DNA of 64,000 nt from Betaproteobacteria bacterium. Its GTDB lineage: Bacteria; Pseudomonadota; Gammaproteobacteria; Burkholderiales; Usitatibacteraceae. Numbering within the stretch: position 1 is the stretch's first letter; each line of letters starts with the position of its first letter. Under the pieces are notes generated by a model. It did not search any database and was not told where the DNA came from. It worked only from the letters and a program-made list of their open reading frames with translations. This document shows positions 9,885 through 18,264 of the stretch, piece by piece. The position numbers were made by a program, and so were the translations under genes. The stretch is taken from positions 62,001-126,000 of the forward strand of contig JADJSD010000022.1 of NCBI GenBank assembly GCA_016711875.1. Direction: 5' to 3'.

Positions 9885-11351
9885 GTGGCCGAAAACAAGC
9901 CGGGGGCGCAGGGCGCCCCCGTATTGCCTCTGCGACCGGTTCCGGCCGGTGCCGGCCCGGAAGCCGAGCAGGCGCTCTTCGAGGTCCGCCGGAAGATCTA
10001 CCCGCGCGCAGTGCACGGCTGGTTCGCCGGCTGGCGCTGGGCGCTCGTCTGGATCACGCAGGTCGTCTTCTATGGCCTCGCGTGGCTGCCCTGGAACGAC
10101 CGCCAGGCGGTCCTCTTCGACCTTGCCGCGCGCAAGTTCTACATCTTCGGCATCGTCTTCTGGCCGCAGGACTTCATCTACCTCACCCTGCTGTTGGTCA
10201 CCTGCGCCATCTCGCTCTTCCTCTTCACGGCCGTGGCCGGCCGCCTGTGGTGCGGCTACGCATGCCCGCAGACGGTCTACACGGAGATCTTTCTCTGGAT
10301 CGAGCGGAAGATCGAGGGTGACCGGGGAGCGCGCACCAAGCTCGACGCGGGCCCCCTCACCGCCCGCAAGTTCGGCCTCAAGGCCGCCAAGCATTCCGTC
10401 TGGGTGGCGCTCGCCTTCTGGACCGGCTTCACCTTCGTCGGCTACTTCACCCCGATCCGCGAACTCGGGGCCGAGGTGCTCAGCCTCTCGACCGGTCCGT
10501 GGGAGACCTTCTGGATCTGCTTCTACGGATTCGCCACGTACGGCAACGCCGGTTGGATGCGCGAGCAGGTCTGCAAGTACATGTGTCCGTACGCCCGGTT
10601 CCAGGGAGCGATGTTCGACCGCGACACGCTCGTCATCGCATACGACACGACCCGAGGCGAACCGAGAGGCGCCCGGGGCAAGAAGGCCGACCCGGTCGCG
10701 CTCGGGCTCGGTGCCTGCGTCGATTGCGAGATCTGCGTCCAGGTCTGCCCGACCGGCATCGACATCCGCAACGGCCTCCAGTACGAGTGCATCGGCTGCG
10801 CCGCCTGCATCGACGGCTGCGACCAGGTGATGGACAAGATGGGCTACCCGCGAGGGCTCATCCGCTATTCCACCGAGAACGCCATCGAAGGCCACCTGGA
10901 CCTGGGCGGCATCGTGAAGCGCTTCGTGCGCCCCCGCACGCTCGTCTACATCGCCCTCCTCACCACGGTCGTGGTGGCGGGCGTCACCGCGCTCATGCTG
11001 CGTGTTCCCCTCAAGGTGGACGTGATCCGCGACCGGGGCGCGATCGTGCGGGAGGTGGAAAACGGCGAGTTCGAGAACGTCTATCGGCTCCAGGTGATGA
11101 ACGCCACCGAGGTTCCGCGGCGCTATCGCATCACGGTCGACGGCCTTCAGGGCCTTTACGTGGCGTCCGACGCGCTCGTCGAGATGCCGGCGGCCGGCAC
11201 GCGTGCCTTTCCGATCCGCCTTCGCGTACCGCCGGGCTCCGTGGCCGGCGGGTCGCAGAAGATCTGGTTCAATGTCACGGCCGAGGACGGCAGCGGCATC
11301 CACGTGCGCGAGAAGGCCGCCTTCCTCTCGCCCAAGAAGGAGCAGAATTGA
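9885..11351 (+). CDS. ccoG: cbb3 oxidase accessory protein CcoG/RdxA
   Basis: A 488-residue membrane Fe-S protein that helps reduce copper for cbb3 assembly. It has several membrane helices in the first half, a GYACPQTVYTEIFLWIERK motif, and a double cluster motif (CVDCEICVQVCP and ECIGCAACIDGC). A C-terminal periplasmic beta domain follows. The start is GTG at 9885. The stop overlaps the TTG candidate start of the next gene. The extreme 3' end (11156-11351) is also open on the other strand, as the tail of the long synthetase frame. Confidence 0.95.
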   Translation: MAENKPGAQGAPVLPLRPVPAGAGPEAEQALFEVRRKIYPRAVHGWFAGWRWALVWITQVVFYGLAWLPWNDRQAVLFDLAARKFYIFGIVFWPQDFIYLTLLLVTCAISLFLFTAVAGRLWCGYACPQTVYTEIFLWIERKIEGDRGARTKLDAGPLTARKFGLKAAKHSVWVALAFWTGFTFVGYFTPIRELGAEVLSLSTGPWETFWICFYGFATYGNAGWMREQVCKYMCPYARFQGAMFDRDTLVIAYDTTRGEPRGARGKKADPVALGLGACVDCEICVQVCPTGIDIRNGLQYECIGCAACIDGCDQVMDKMGYPRGLIRYSTENAIEGHLDLGGIVKRFVRPRTLVYIALLTTVVVAGVTALMLRVPLKVDVIRDRGAIVREVENGEFENVYRLQVMNATEVPRRYRITVDGLQGLYVASDALVEMPAAGTRAFPIRLRVPPGSVAGGSQKIWFNVTAEDGSGIHVREKAAFLSPKKEQN

Positions 11352-14300
11352 ACGCGATGACACTCCCCAAGCCGCCCGCGGCCCCCGTGAAGCCCTGGTA
11401 TCGCGAACCTTGGCCGTGGCTGCTCATGGCCGGTCCGGGCACGGTCGTCGTGGCCGGCCTCGCGACCGCCTGGATCGCGTTCTCGGGCGCGGACGGCCTC
11501 GTGGCGGACGACTATTACAAGCAGGGACTCTCCATCAACCGGACCCTCGCCCGCGAAGCGCAGGCAACGAGCCTCGGACTCGCCGGCGAACTGGTCGTGT
11601 CCGAAGGACGCGTTCGCGTCACGCTGCGATCCTCGCAGGCGCTGCCGGATCGTCTCTCGCTGCGCTTCGCGCATCCGGCGCGAGCTTCCGAGGACCGCGT
11701 GGTTTTCCTCGCGAGGGGGGCCGACTCGGCCTACGAGGCACCCGTGCCTGCCCTCCCGCCGGCCCTCTGGCGCGCCATCGTCGAAACGCCCGACTGGCGG
11801 ATCTCCGCCTCGTACGATCCCCGCGTGGCCGCACCGGCGCGCCTCGAGCCCGGTGTCCGCTAGGCTTGCCGGGCCCGACAAGGAGGCATGACCATGCTCA
11901 CGCAACGCGTCGCCTGGATCCTGTGGCCGGCGTTCCTCGTCGCCTGCGCGATGGAGTTCGTCTTCTTCTCGTTCTTCGACCCCACCGAGATGCATCTCTT
12001 CGGGGAGCCGCTGGAGGCGAGCCGGATGGCGATCTACTCGGTCGGGTTCTTCGTTTTCTGGGCGATGGGCTCGGCCTCGAGCTTCCTCACCTGCTTCCTG
12101 CAGCGCTCGCCCTGGGAAGTGAACCGCTGTCCGCTGCCTTCCGCGCAGCGGCCTGAAGGCTGCCCGAAGCGCGAGGAACCCGGCTGCTGCAACTGACGGG
12201 TTCCCGGTTCCGGCGCGCCGCCAGAGGATCTTCACCACGTCGACGAGGCTCGGGTCTTCCGCATCCGGAAAGACCTCGAAGCCCAGTCGCGCCATCAACT
12301 CCAGCATGGAGGAGTTGGAAGCGAGCACGATGCCGCGGATGCGCATGATGCCCGCGTAGCGCGCATGGGCGAGCAGGCGTCCCATGAGCTTCGAGGCGAG
12401 ACCCTTCCTCTGGATGCGATCGGCGATGACGATCGCGAATTCCGCGCTCGCCGGGTTCGGGTCGCGCACGTAGCGCGCCACGCCGATGATGCCTTCCTGG
12501 CCGTCCGCCTCGCGGCGGGTGGCGATGAGCGCCATCTCGCGGTCGTAGTCGATCTGCGTGAACCGCGCGACCATCTCCGGCGTCACGTGGCGCACCAGCG
12601 ACAGGAAGCGCAGGTAGCGCGACTCGTCGGACAACTCCGTGATGAAGGCCGTCTCCATGTCGGCATCCTCCGGGCGGATCGGGCGCAGCGTCACTTCCGT
12701 CCCGTCGCGCAGCTTCTCGATCGCCTCCAGGGCCGCCGGATACGGGTGGATCGCGAGGTGCGAATAGCGGCTGTCGAGCCGACGCCGCTCCGGATCGACA
12801 ACCACGCGCGCGTCGAGCGCGATGGCGCCCTCCGGATCGAGCAGGAGCGGATTGATGTTCATCTCGCGCACCCAGGGCAGCGCGCACACGAGGTCCGAGA
12901 CGCGCAGAAGCACGTCGATCAGCGCCTCGCGGCTCGCGCCGGGCACGTTGCGGTAGGCGCCGAGCAGTCGCGCCGCGCGCGTGCGGTCGATGAGGTCACC
13001 GGCAAGGCCCACGTTGAGAGGCGGCAGGCCCACCGCGTTGTCGCGCAGCAGTTCGACGGCGACGCCACCCGAGCCGAAGCTGATCGCCGGGCCGAAGGCC
13101 GGGTCCGTCGTGACGCCGATCATGAGCTCGCGGCCGTGCCGGCGGGTCACCATCGACTGCACCAGCACGCCGATCACCTTGGCTTCCGGCTTGCGGACCG
13201 CGACCGTCGAGAGGATGTCGTCGAACTGGCTGCCGACGGACTGCGCGTCGCGGATGTCCAGGCGCACGCCGTTCACGTCGGACTTGTGCGTGATGTCCTC
13301 GGAGAGGATCTTGAGGACGACGGGGTAGCCGATGCGTTCGGCGGCCGTCACGGCCTCCTCGCGCGTCGTCGCGATCGCGAAGGGCGGCACCGGCACGCCG
13401 AAGCACGCGAGCAGCCCCTTCGCCTCCACCTCGTTCAGCAGGGTGCGGCCCTCGGCGAGCGCGCCATCGAGGATACGCTCGGCGCCCGCGATGTCGTGTT
13501 CCGTCGTCGTCGCCCGCGGCGGCGGCGCCTCGAGCAGCAGCTTCTGGTTCTTCACGTATGAAGCGAGCGCGGCGAAGGCCTGCACTCCCACTTCGGCCGC
13601 TCGGTATGCCGGAATGCCCTCGGCTTCCACGCGTCGGCGCGTGGGGATCACGCCGCTTTCGCCGAGCCAGGCCGTCAGGAATGGCTTGTTGCTGTCCTTC
13701 GCGACCGGCAGCAGCGCGTCGGCGACACCTTCCGCCGTCGAGATGCCCGTCGGGCAGTACACGGTCAGCACGGCGTCGACCCCCGGATCGGAGATCGCGA
13801 GCTGGGCGGCCTTCGCGAAGCGCGGCCCGTCGGAGTCGCCGATCACGTCGATCGGGTTGCCGCGCGACCAGTAGGGCGGCAGGAACGCGTCCAGCTGGGC
13901 CAGGGTTTCCGGGGCGAGCTGGGCGAGATGCAGGTCGTGCGCCGCGATCGCGTCCGCGGCGAGCACGCCCGGGCCGCCACCATTGGTGACGACTGCGAGC
14001 CGGTCGCCCCGGGGCTTCCTCCGCGACGAGAGCGCCCGGGCTGCGGCGAAAAGGTTCTGGTAGCTCTTCACGCGAACCACGCCGCAACGCGCGAGCACGG
14101 CGTCGAACACCGCATCGTTGCCCACGAGAGCGCCGGTGTGCGAGCGAGCGGCCTTCGAGCCCGCATCGTGCTTGCCGACCTTGAGGACGATCACGGGCTT
14201 CGCGCGCGCGATCGCCCGCAGGCTGCTGATGAAGGCCCGACCCTGGTGGACGCCTTCCACGTACAGCAGGACGCTCTCCGTCTTCGGGTCGAACAGCAGG

Positions 14301-14989
14301 TAGTCGAGCACGTCGCCGAAGTCGACGTCGGCACCCGTCCCGAGCGAAATGACGCTCGAGAGGCCCACCCGGGTGCTCGCGGCCCAGTCGACGAGCGCCG
14401 TGCAGATCGCGCCGGACTGCGACACGAGGGCGATGCCGCCCGGCGCACAGGCCGTGCGGGCGAAGGAAGCGTTCAGGCCGATCGAGGGACGCAGCAGGCC
14501 CACGCAGTTCGGGCCCAGGATGCGCACGCCCCCTTCGCGGGCCGCATCGACCGTGCGCTTCTGCAGCGCCTCGCCTTCGGGGCCGGTTTCGCCGAACCCC
14601 GCGGACAGGATGAGCAGCGCGGGAATGCGGGCGCGGGCCGCCTGCGCGGCGATGTCGGGCATCTGCGCGGCCGGTGCCGTCACGACGGCCAGGTCGACGC
14701 GCTCGGGCAGTGCCTCGAGCGAGGCGTAGCAGGGATCCTCGCCGAGCTTGTCGTGGCGCGGATTGACCAGGAGGATCGGGCCCTTGAAGCCGCCCTGCTT
14801 GAGATTCGCGAGCACCACCTGGCCCAGCGAGCCGGGCCGGCCGCTCGCCCCGACCAGGGCGACGGACTTGGGCGAGAAGAGGGGATGCAGCGGGTGGGTC
14901 GTCTTGGAGATTCCGACCGATGCCGGCGGCGGATCCGTGCGGGCGCCACGAAAGCGCGCAGCCGCGCGCGTGAGGGTTTCGTTGTTCAT
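11156..14989 (-). CDS. ADP-forming acetyl-CoA synthetase-like / GNAT acetyltransferase fusion with overlong 3' frame
   Basis: A PatZ/Pat-type fusion. From the N-terminus: CoA-binding domain (VALVGASGRPGSLG), succinyl-CoA-ligase-like domain with a SHTGA motif, an ATP-grasp domain, and a C-terminal GNAT domain ending near ILWRR. Relatives acetylate lysines of acyl-CoA synthetases and other enzymes. The recognisable protein, about 925 residues, ends near 12200, but no stop occurs in this frame until 11156, so the frame runs antisense through the small membrane gene, ccoH and the 3' end of ccoG. The tail has no protein-like character. The native stop may be lost or a base may be miscalled. Confidence 0.8.
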   Translation of the reverse strand: MNNETLTRAAARFRGARTDPPPASVGISKTTHPLHPLFSPKSVALVGASGRPGSLGQVVLANLKQGGFKGPILLVNPRHDKLGEDPCYASLEALPERVDLAVVTAPAAQMPDIAAQAARARIPALLILSAGFGETGPEGEALQKRTVDAAREGGVRILGPNCVGLLRPSIGLNASFARTACAPGGIALVSQSGAICTALVDWAASTRVGLSSVISLGTGADVDFGDVLDYLLFDPKTESVLLYVEGVHQGRAFISSLRAIARAKPVIVLKVGKHDAGSKAARSHTGALVGNDAVFDAVLARCGVVRVKSYQNLFAAARALSSRRKPRGDRLAVVTNGGGPGVLAADAIAAHDLHLAQLAPETLAQLDAFLPPYWSRGNPIDVIGDSDGPRFAKAAQLAISDPGVDAVLTVYCPTGISTAEGVADALLPVAKDSNKPFLTAWLGESGVIPTRRRVEAEGIPAYRAAEVGVQAFAALASYVKNQKLLLEAPPPRATTTEHDIAGAERILDGALAEGRTLLNEVEAKGLLACFGVPVPPFAIATTREEAVTAAERIGYPVVLKILSEDITHKSDVNGVRLDIRDAQSVGSQFDDILSTVAVRKPEAKVIGVLVQSMVTRRHGRELMIGVTTDPAFGPAISFGSGGVAVELLRDNAVGLPPLNVGLAGDLIDRTRAARLLGAYRNVPGASREALIDVLLRVSDLVCALPWVREMNINPLLLDPEGAIALDARVVVDPERRRLDSRYSHLAIHPYPAALEAIEKLRDGTEVTLRPIRPEDADMETAFITELSDESRYLRFLSLVRHVTPEMVARFTQIDYDREMALIATRREADGQEGIIGVARYVRDPNPASAEFAIVIADRIQRKGLASKLMGRLLAHARYAGIMRIRGIVLASNSSMLELMARLGFEVFPDAEDPSLVDVVKILWRRAGTGNPSVAAAGFLALRAAFRPLRGRQRTAVHFPGRALQEAGEEARGRAHRPENEEPDRVDRHPARLQRLPEEMHLGGVEEREEDELHRAGDEERRPQDPGDALREHGHASLSGPASLADTGLEARRCGHAGIVRGGDPPVGRFDDGAPEGRREGRHGCLVGRVGPPREENHAVLGSSRRMREAQRETIRQRLRGSQRDANASFGHDQFAGESEARCLRFAGEGPVDGESLLVIVVRHEAVRARERDPGGREAGHDDRARTGHEQPRPRFAIPGLHGGRGRLGECHRVQFCSFLGERKAAFSRTWMPLPSSAVTLNQIFCDPPATEPGGTRRRIGKARVPAAGISTSASDAT
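11357..11863 (+). CDS. ccoH: FixH/CcoH family protein
   Basis: A 168-residue single-pass membrane protein: N-terminal helix (WLLMAGPGTVVVAGLATAWI) followed by the FixH signature DGLVADDYYKQGLSINRTLA and a periplasmic beta-rich domain. CcoH interacts with CcoN during oxidase assembly. The ATG at 11357 lies 5 bases after the ccoG stop; a TTG at 11348 overlapping that stop is the alternative. The whole gene is antisense to an unusually long open frame from the neighbouring acyl-CoA synthetase gene. Confidence 0.92.
   Translation: MTLPKPPAAPVKPWYREPWPWLLMAGPGTVVVAGLATAWIAFSGADGLVADDYYKQGLSINRTLAREAQATSLGLAGELVVSEGRVRVTLRSSQALPDRLSLRFAHPARASEDRVVFLARGADSAYEAPVPALPPALWRAIVETPDWRISASYDPRVAAPARLEPGVR
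11888..12196 (+). CDS. Small membrane protein next to ccoH, unknown function
   Basis: A 102-residue protein with two hydrophobic helices (about residues 8-30 and 46-70) and a cysteine-rich tail (NRCPLP..GCPK..GCCN). I do not recognise a named family with certainty. Position at the end of the ccoNOQPGH run with a 24-base gap suggests an accessory role at the membrane. It is convergent with, and lies inside the open frame of, the minus-strand synthetase gene. Confidence 0.6.
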   Translation: MTMLTQRVAWILWPAFLVACAMEFVFFSFFDPTEMHLFGEPLEASRMAIYSVGFFVFWAMGSASSFLTCFLQRSPWEVNRCPLPSAQRPEGCPKREEPGCCN

Positions 14990-15013
14990 TGCGGAGTCGT
15001 TGGAGTTCTGGGG

Positions 15014-15433
15014 TCAGCGCGAAAGGGAACCGCGGCCCGGACGCTCGCGCGCGCCCTGGCAGGCGACGCAGCGGATCGCCGCCGGCGAGGCCGAAAGCCT
15101 CGCGTAGCCGATCGCCGCACCGCAATCCTCACACGAGCCGTAGTCGCCCGAGTGCATCCGCTGTTCGGCCGCCTTCACGAGGGCGAGCACATCGCGCGCC
15201 TGGGCGGCGCCGGCCATGTCGCGTTCGAACTCGGCCTCGGCCACGGCCCAGTCGCCAGTGGGACCGAGGTCGCGGAAAAGCTGGGCGTCCTCGCCCTTGA
15301 GTTCCCCCTGCGTGCGCGTGACGGCCGCCTCGGCCCGGGCGCGAAGCGACACGAGCCTCACGCGCAACTCCTCGCGTTCGGCAGGGGAAAGGGGCGAGGC
15401 TTTCGCCTCGCCGCCGGCGTGCCTGGCGACCAT
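15014..15433 (-). CDS. DksA/TraR-type zinc-finger protein
   Basis: A 139-residue protein of the DksA/TraR group. The N-terminal two thirds are helical and charged, and the C-terminus has a four-cysteine zinc finger (CEDCG then CVACQ, in SGDYGSCEDCGAAIGYARL). Such proteins bind the RNA polymerase secondary channel. The ATG at 15433 is taken as start because it lies 1 base past the uspA stop; a longer frame to 15526 would overlap uspA. It is probably cotranscribed with uspA from an FNR-type promoter. Confidence 0.85.
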   Translation of the reverse strand: MVARHAGGEAKASPLSPAEREELRVRLVSLRARAEAAVTRTQGELKGEDAQLFRDLGPTGDWAVAEAEFERDMAGAAQARDVLALVKAAEQRMHSGDYGSCEDCGAAIGYARLSASPAAIRCVACQGARERPGRGSLSR

Positions 15434-15434
15434 G

Positions 15435-15878
15435 TCAGCGCACCACGAGGACGGGAACCTGCGTGCGCGCGAGCACCTTCTGCGTTTCGCTGCCGAGCAG
15501 CAGGGCTTCGAACCCCTTGCGTCCATGCGAGGCCATCACGACCAGGTCGGCCTTCGCCCGCTTGGTGGCCGCGAGGATCTCGTCGGCCGGCGAATCGCCG
15601 AAGAGGTGGATGGTATCGACCGCGACGCCCTCCTTCTGCGCGAGCACGGCGTCCTTCTCGAAAACCTTCTCCGCGGCAGCCTTGCAGTCGCGCTTGTAGT
15701 CCTTCTCGCTCGGCCAGTCGATCATCACGCCGTCCGGATAGTAGGGCGTGCGGTAGTCGGGCGTGACGTGGACGAGGGTGAGCGTGCCGCCGGACCCGTG
15801 CGCGAGCGCGGCGGCGGTCTTCACGGCGTGGGCGGAACGCTTGGATCCGTCGGTGGCGCAGAGGATGCGTCGGAACAT
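15435..15878 (-). CDS. Universal stress protein, UspA family
   Basis: A 147-residue single-domain Usp protein starting MFRRILCATDGS. The C-terminal nucleotide-binding motif is present (GRKGFEALLLGSETQ), so it is likely an ATP-binding Usp. An upstream extension in the same frame covers the promoter and is not used. A perfect-dyad FNR box lies about 70 bases upstream, and a dksA-like gene follows directly. Confidence 0.92.
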   Translation of the reverse strand: MFRRILCATDGSKRSAHAVKTAAALAHGSGGTLTLVHVTPDYRTPYYPDGVMIDWPSEKDYKRDCKAAAEKVFEKDAVLAQKEGVAVDTIHLFGDSPADEILAATKRAKADLVVMASHGRKGFEALLLGSETQKVLARTQVPVLVVR

Positions 15879-15920
15879 GGTGTACCTCCTCTGGAACGGA
15901 ATCGGAACAGCTTCGGATTC

Positions 15921-15961
15921 ATGGTACGCCCGCAGCCCGGCACCCGGTTGACCGGGATCAA
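15921..15961 (-). promoter_or_regulatory. FNR-type promoter of uspA-dksA-like operon
   Basis: TTGAC-CGGG-ATCAA at 15948-15961 is an FNR box. On the minus strand a TACCAT hexamer at 15921-15926 could be the -10, placing the box centre about 41 bases before the start, the class II activator position. This makes the universal stress protein a likely anaerobic/microaerobic gene. Confidence 0.7.
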
Positions 15962-15995
15962 CGGGATTGCTGCACCGCAACAGGGCGGGCGAACG

Positions 15996-16736
15996 CTAGT
16001 TCGCGCTGTGGGCCTGGGCCATCACGCGCCGAAGGCCCGCGATGTCGATGATGCGCACGTGCTTCTGGTGCACCTCGATCATGCCGTCCTCCTGGAATCG
16101 CGAGAAAAGCCGGCTCACCGTCTCGAGCTTCATGCCGAGATAGGAACCGATCTCGTCGCGCGTCATGCGCAGGACGAATTCCGAGGCGGAGAAGCCGCGG
16201 GTGGTGAGGCGCTGCGAGAGGTTCACGAGGAAGGCGGCGAGCCGCTCTTCCGCGCGCATCGACCCGAGCAGCATCATCACGCCCTGGTCGCGCACGATCT
16301 CGCGCGAGAGGACCTTGTGGAAATGGCGCTGCAGCGGCTCGAAGCGCCGCGAGAGTTCCTCGACGCGCGCGAAGGGCATCACGCACACTTCGCTGTCCTC
16401 CAGCGCGGTGAGCGTGCAGGTGTGGCGGTCCGTCCCGATACCGTCCATGCCGAGGAGTTCCCCCGCCATGTAGAAACCCGTCACCTGCTCGCGCCCGTCG
16501 CCGCTCGTGAGCGTGCTCTTGAAGAAGCCGAAGCGCACGGCGTAGAGGGCGGAGAACGGTTCGCCGCCGTAGAAAAGGCTGTCGCCCCGGCGGATCTTCC
16601 GGCGCGTGGAGACCAGGTTGTCGAGCGAATTGAGCTCGTCGGCATTGAGTCCGACCGGCAGGCACAGTTCGCGAAGGTTGCATTGCGAGCAGGCGGTGCG
16701 CAGGCGCGTGAGCGTTGCAATGGCGGGCACATTCAT
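15996..16736 (-). CDS. fnr: FNR-type oxygen-sensing transcriptional regulator
   Basis: A CRP/FNR regulator of about 246 residues. Cluster cysteines are in the FNR pattern: C16-X2-C19-X5-C25 near the N-terminus and C107 further on, consistent with a [4Fe-4S] oxygen sensor. The C-terminal HTH contains LGMKLETVSRLFSRFQEDG, with the E-SR contacts of FNR that recognise TTGAT half-sites. Earlier ATGs at 16745 and 16757 are possible, but a good -10 (TACAAT, minus strand, 16744-16749) overlaps them, so 16736 is preferred. It shares a divergent control region with hemN that holds an FNR box. Confidence 0.95.
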   Translation of the reverse strand: MNVPAIATLTRLRTACSQCNLRELCLPVGLNADELNSLDNLVSTRRKIRRGDSLFYGGEPFSALYAVRFGFFKSTLTSGDGREQVTGFYMAGELLGMDGIGTDRHTCTLTALEDSEVCVMPFARVEELSRRFEPLQRHFHKVLSREIVRDQGVMMLLGSMRAEERLAAFLVNLSQRLTTRGFSASEFVLRMTRDEIGSYLGMKLETVSRLFSRFQEDGMIEVHQKHVRIIDIAGLRRVMAQAHSAN

Positions 16737-16775
16737 GGATCGCATTGTAGACGGCACCGAAGCGCCCGGCGACCC

Positions 16776-16789
16776 TTGATCCGCGTCAA
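16776..16789. promoter_or_regulatory. FNR box between fnr and hemN
   Basis: TTGAT-CCGC-GTCAA, one mismatch from consensus. It lies 40 bases from the fnr start and about 35 bases from hemN. On the fnr side the -10 candidate TACAAT puts it near -45. It probably gives autoregulation of fnr and oxygen control of hemN. Confidence 0.83.
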
Positions 16790-16823
16790 TTCCCCATGAC
16801 GTCGTTGACGGAAGATGCGATCC

Positions 16824-18257
16824 ATGCTCTCAGCCGCCTCCCCGGCGCCCGTTTCCGCGGCGCCCCTGCCCCAGTCCCTGCCCGCCCAGATCGACCTCGA
16901 CCTCGTGCGCCGGTTCGACAAGCTCGGCCCGCGCTACACGAGCTATCCGACGGCCGACCGGTTCGGCGACGCCTTCGACCACAAGTCCTTCGAGCAGGCG
17001 ATGCGCATGCGTGCCGTCGGCGGCTCGCGCGCGCCCCTCTCGCTCTACGTGCACCTGCCCTTCTGCAACACGATCTGCTTCTATTGCGGGTGCAACAAGG
17101 TCGTGACGCGCGACAAGTCGCGGGCGGAGCGCTACCTTCATTACCTCGGCCTCGAGGTCGCGATGCAGGCCGCGATGCTGGGCGAGGCGAAGCAGGTCCG
17201 CCAGATGCACTGGGGCGGCGGCACGCCGACGTTCCTCGCGAACCACGAGTTGCGCATCGTCTGGGAGATGCTCCGCTCGAACTTCGATTTCCTGCCCGAC
17301 GGGGAGTACGCGATCGAGATCGACCCGCGCTCGTGCTCGCCCGACACGATCGGCCTGCTCGCCGAACTGGGATTCAACCGGGCCAGCTTCGGCGTGCAGG
17401 ACTTCGACCCGGCCGTGCAGCGGGCCGTGAACCGCATCCAGCCCTACGAGATGACGCGCGACGTGATCCAGGCCTCGCGGGCGCACGGCTTCAAGTCGCT
17501 CAACGTCGACCTCATCTACGGTCTGCCCAAGCAGAGCGTCTCGAGCTTCACGGACAGCGTCGAGCGCGTGCTCGATCTCCGGCCCGACCGCATCGCGCTC
17601 TACAGCTACGCGCACCTGCCGCAGCGCTTCAAGCCGCAGCGTCGCATTCTCGACGCGGACCTTCCGAGCGCCTCGGAGAAGCTCTCGATCATGGCTCGCG
17701 CCATCGAGCTCTTCAATCGCGCGGGCTACGTCTATATCGGCATGGATCACTTCGCGCTGCCCGACGACGAACTGTCCCGTGCCCAGCGGCACGGCACGCT
17801 CACGCGCAATTTCCAGGGTTACACCGTCGGGCCCGACGGCGACATGCTTTCCGTCGGCGTCTCGGCCATCGGCAAGGTGGGGCCGACGTACAGCCAGAAC
17901 GCCAAGGACATCCCGGCCTACTACCAGGCCCTGGACGAGGGGCACGTGCCCGTCATCAAGGGGCTGGAGCTTTCCGCGGACGACTTGCTGCGCCGCGACG
18001 TGATCGTCGCGCTGATGTGCCAGTTCGGCGTCTCGATGGACGGCATGGGCGCGGCGCACGACGTCGACTTCGCGCGTTACTTCGCGCCGGAGATCGAGGC
18101 ACTCGCGGAGTTCGAGAATCTCGGCCTCGTCGAACGCGAACCGGGCCGCATCGGCGTCACCGTGAAGGGCCGGTTCTTCGTGCGCGCCATCGCGGCCGTG
18201 TTCGACAAGTACCTGCGGTCCGACCAGACGCGGGCCACGTACTCCAAGATCATCTAG
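16824..18257 (+). CDS. hemN: Oxygen-independent coproporphyrinogen III oxidase (radical SAM)
   Basis: A 477-residue radical-SAM enzyme that decarboxylates coproporphyrinogen III without oxygen during heme synthesis. The cluster motif is CNTICFYCGC (CX3CX2C), preceded by YVHLPF. The glycine-rich SAM site WGGGTPTF and the segment YGLPKQS are present. Two ATGs compete: 16815 and 16824. GGAAG at 16810-16814 abuts the first and is 9 bases before the second, so the second is favoured. It supplies heme to the cbb3 oxidase under low oxygen, fitting the shared FNR box. Confidence 0.96.
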   Translation: MLSAASPAPVSAAPLPQSLPAQIDLDLVRRFDKLGPRYTSYPTADRFGDAFDHKSFEQAMRMRAVGGSRAPLSLYVHLPFCNTICFYCGCNKVVTRDKSRAERYLHYLGLEVAMQAAMLGEAKQVRQMHWGGGTPTFLANHELRIVWEMLRSNFDFLPDGEYAIEIDPRSCSPDTIGLLAELGFNRASFGVQDFDPAVQRAVNRIQPYEMTRDVIQASRAHGFKSLNVDLIYGLPKQSVSSFTDSVERVLDLRPDRIALYSYAHLPQRFKPQRRILDADLPSASEKLSIMARAIELFNRAGYVYIGMDHFALPDDELSRAQRHGTLTRNFQGYTVGPDGDMLSVGVSAIGKVGPTYSQNAKDIPAYYQALDEGHVPVIKGLELSADDLLRRDVIVALMCQFGVSMDGMGAAHDVDFARYFAPEIEALAEFENLGLVEREPGRIGVTVKGRFFVRAIAAVFDKYLRSDQTRATYSKII

Positions 18258-18264
18258 GCCGGAC

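Noticed and set aside
12996..15125. Long minus-strand second frame in the acyl-CoA synthetase gene
   Set aside because: The domain-bearing frame is the one starting at 14989; this one is a shifted shadow.
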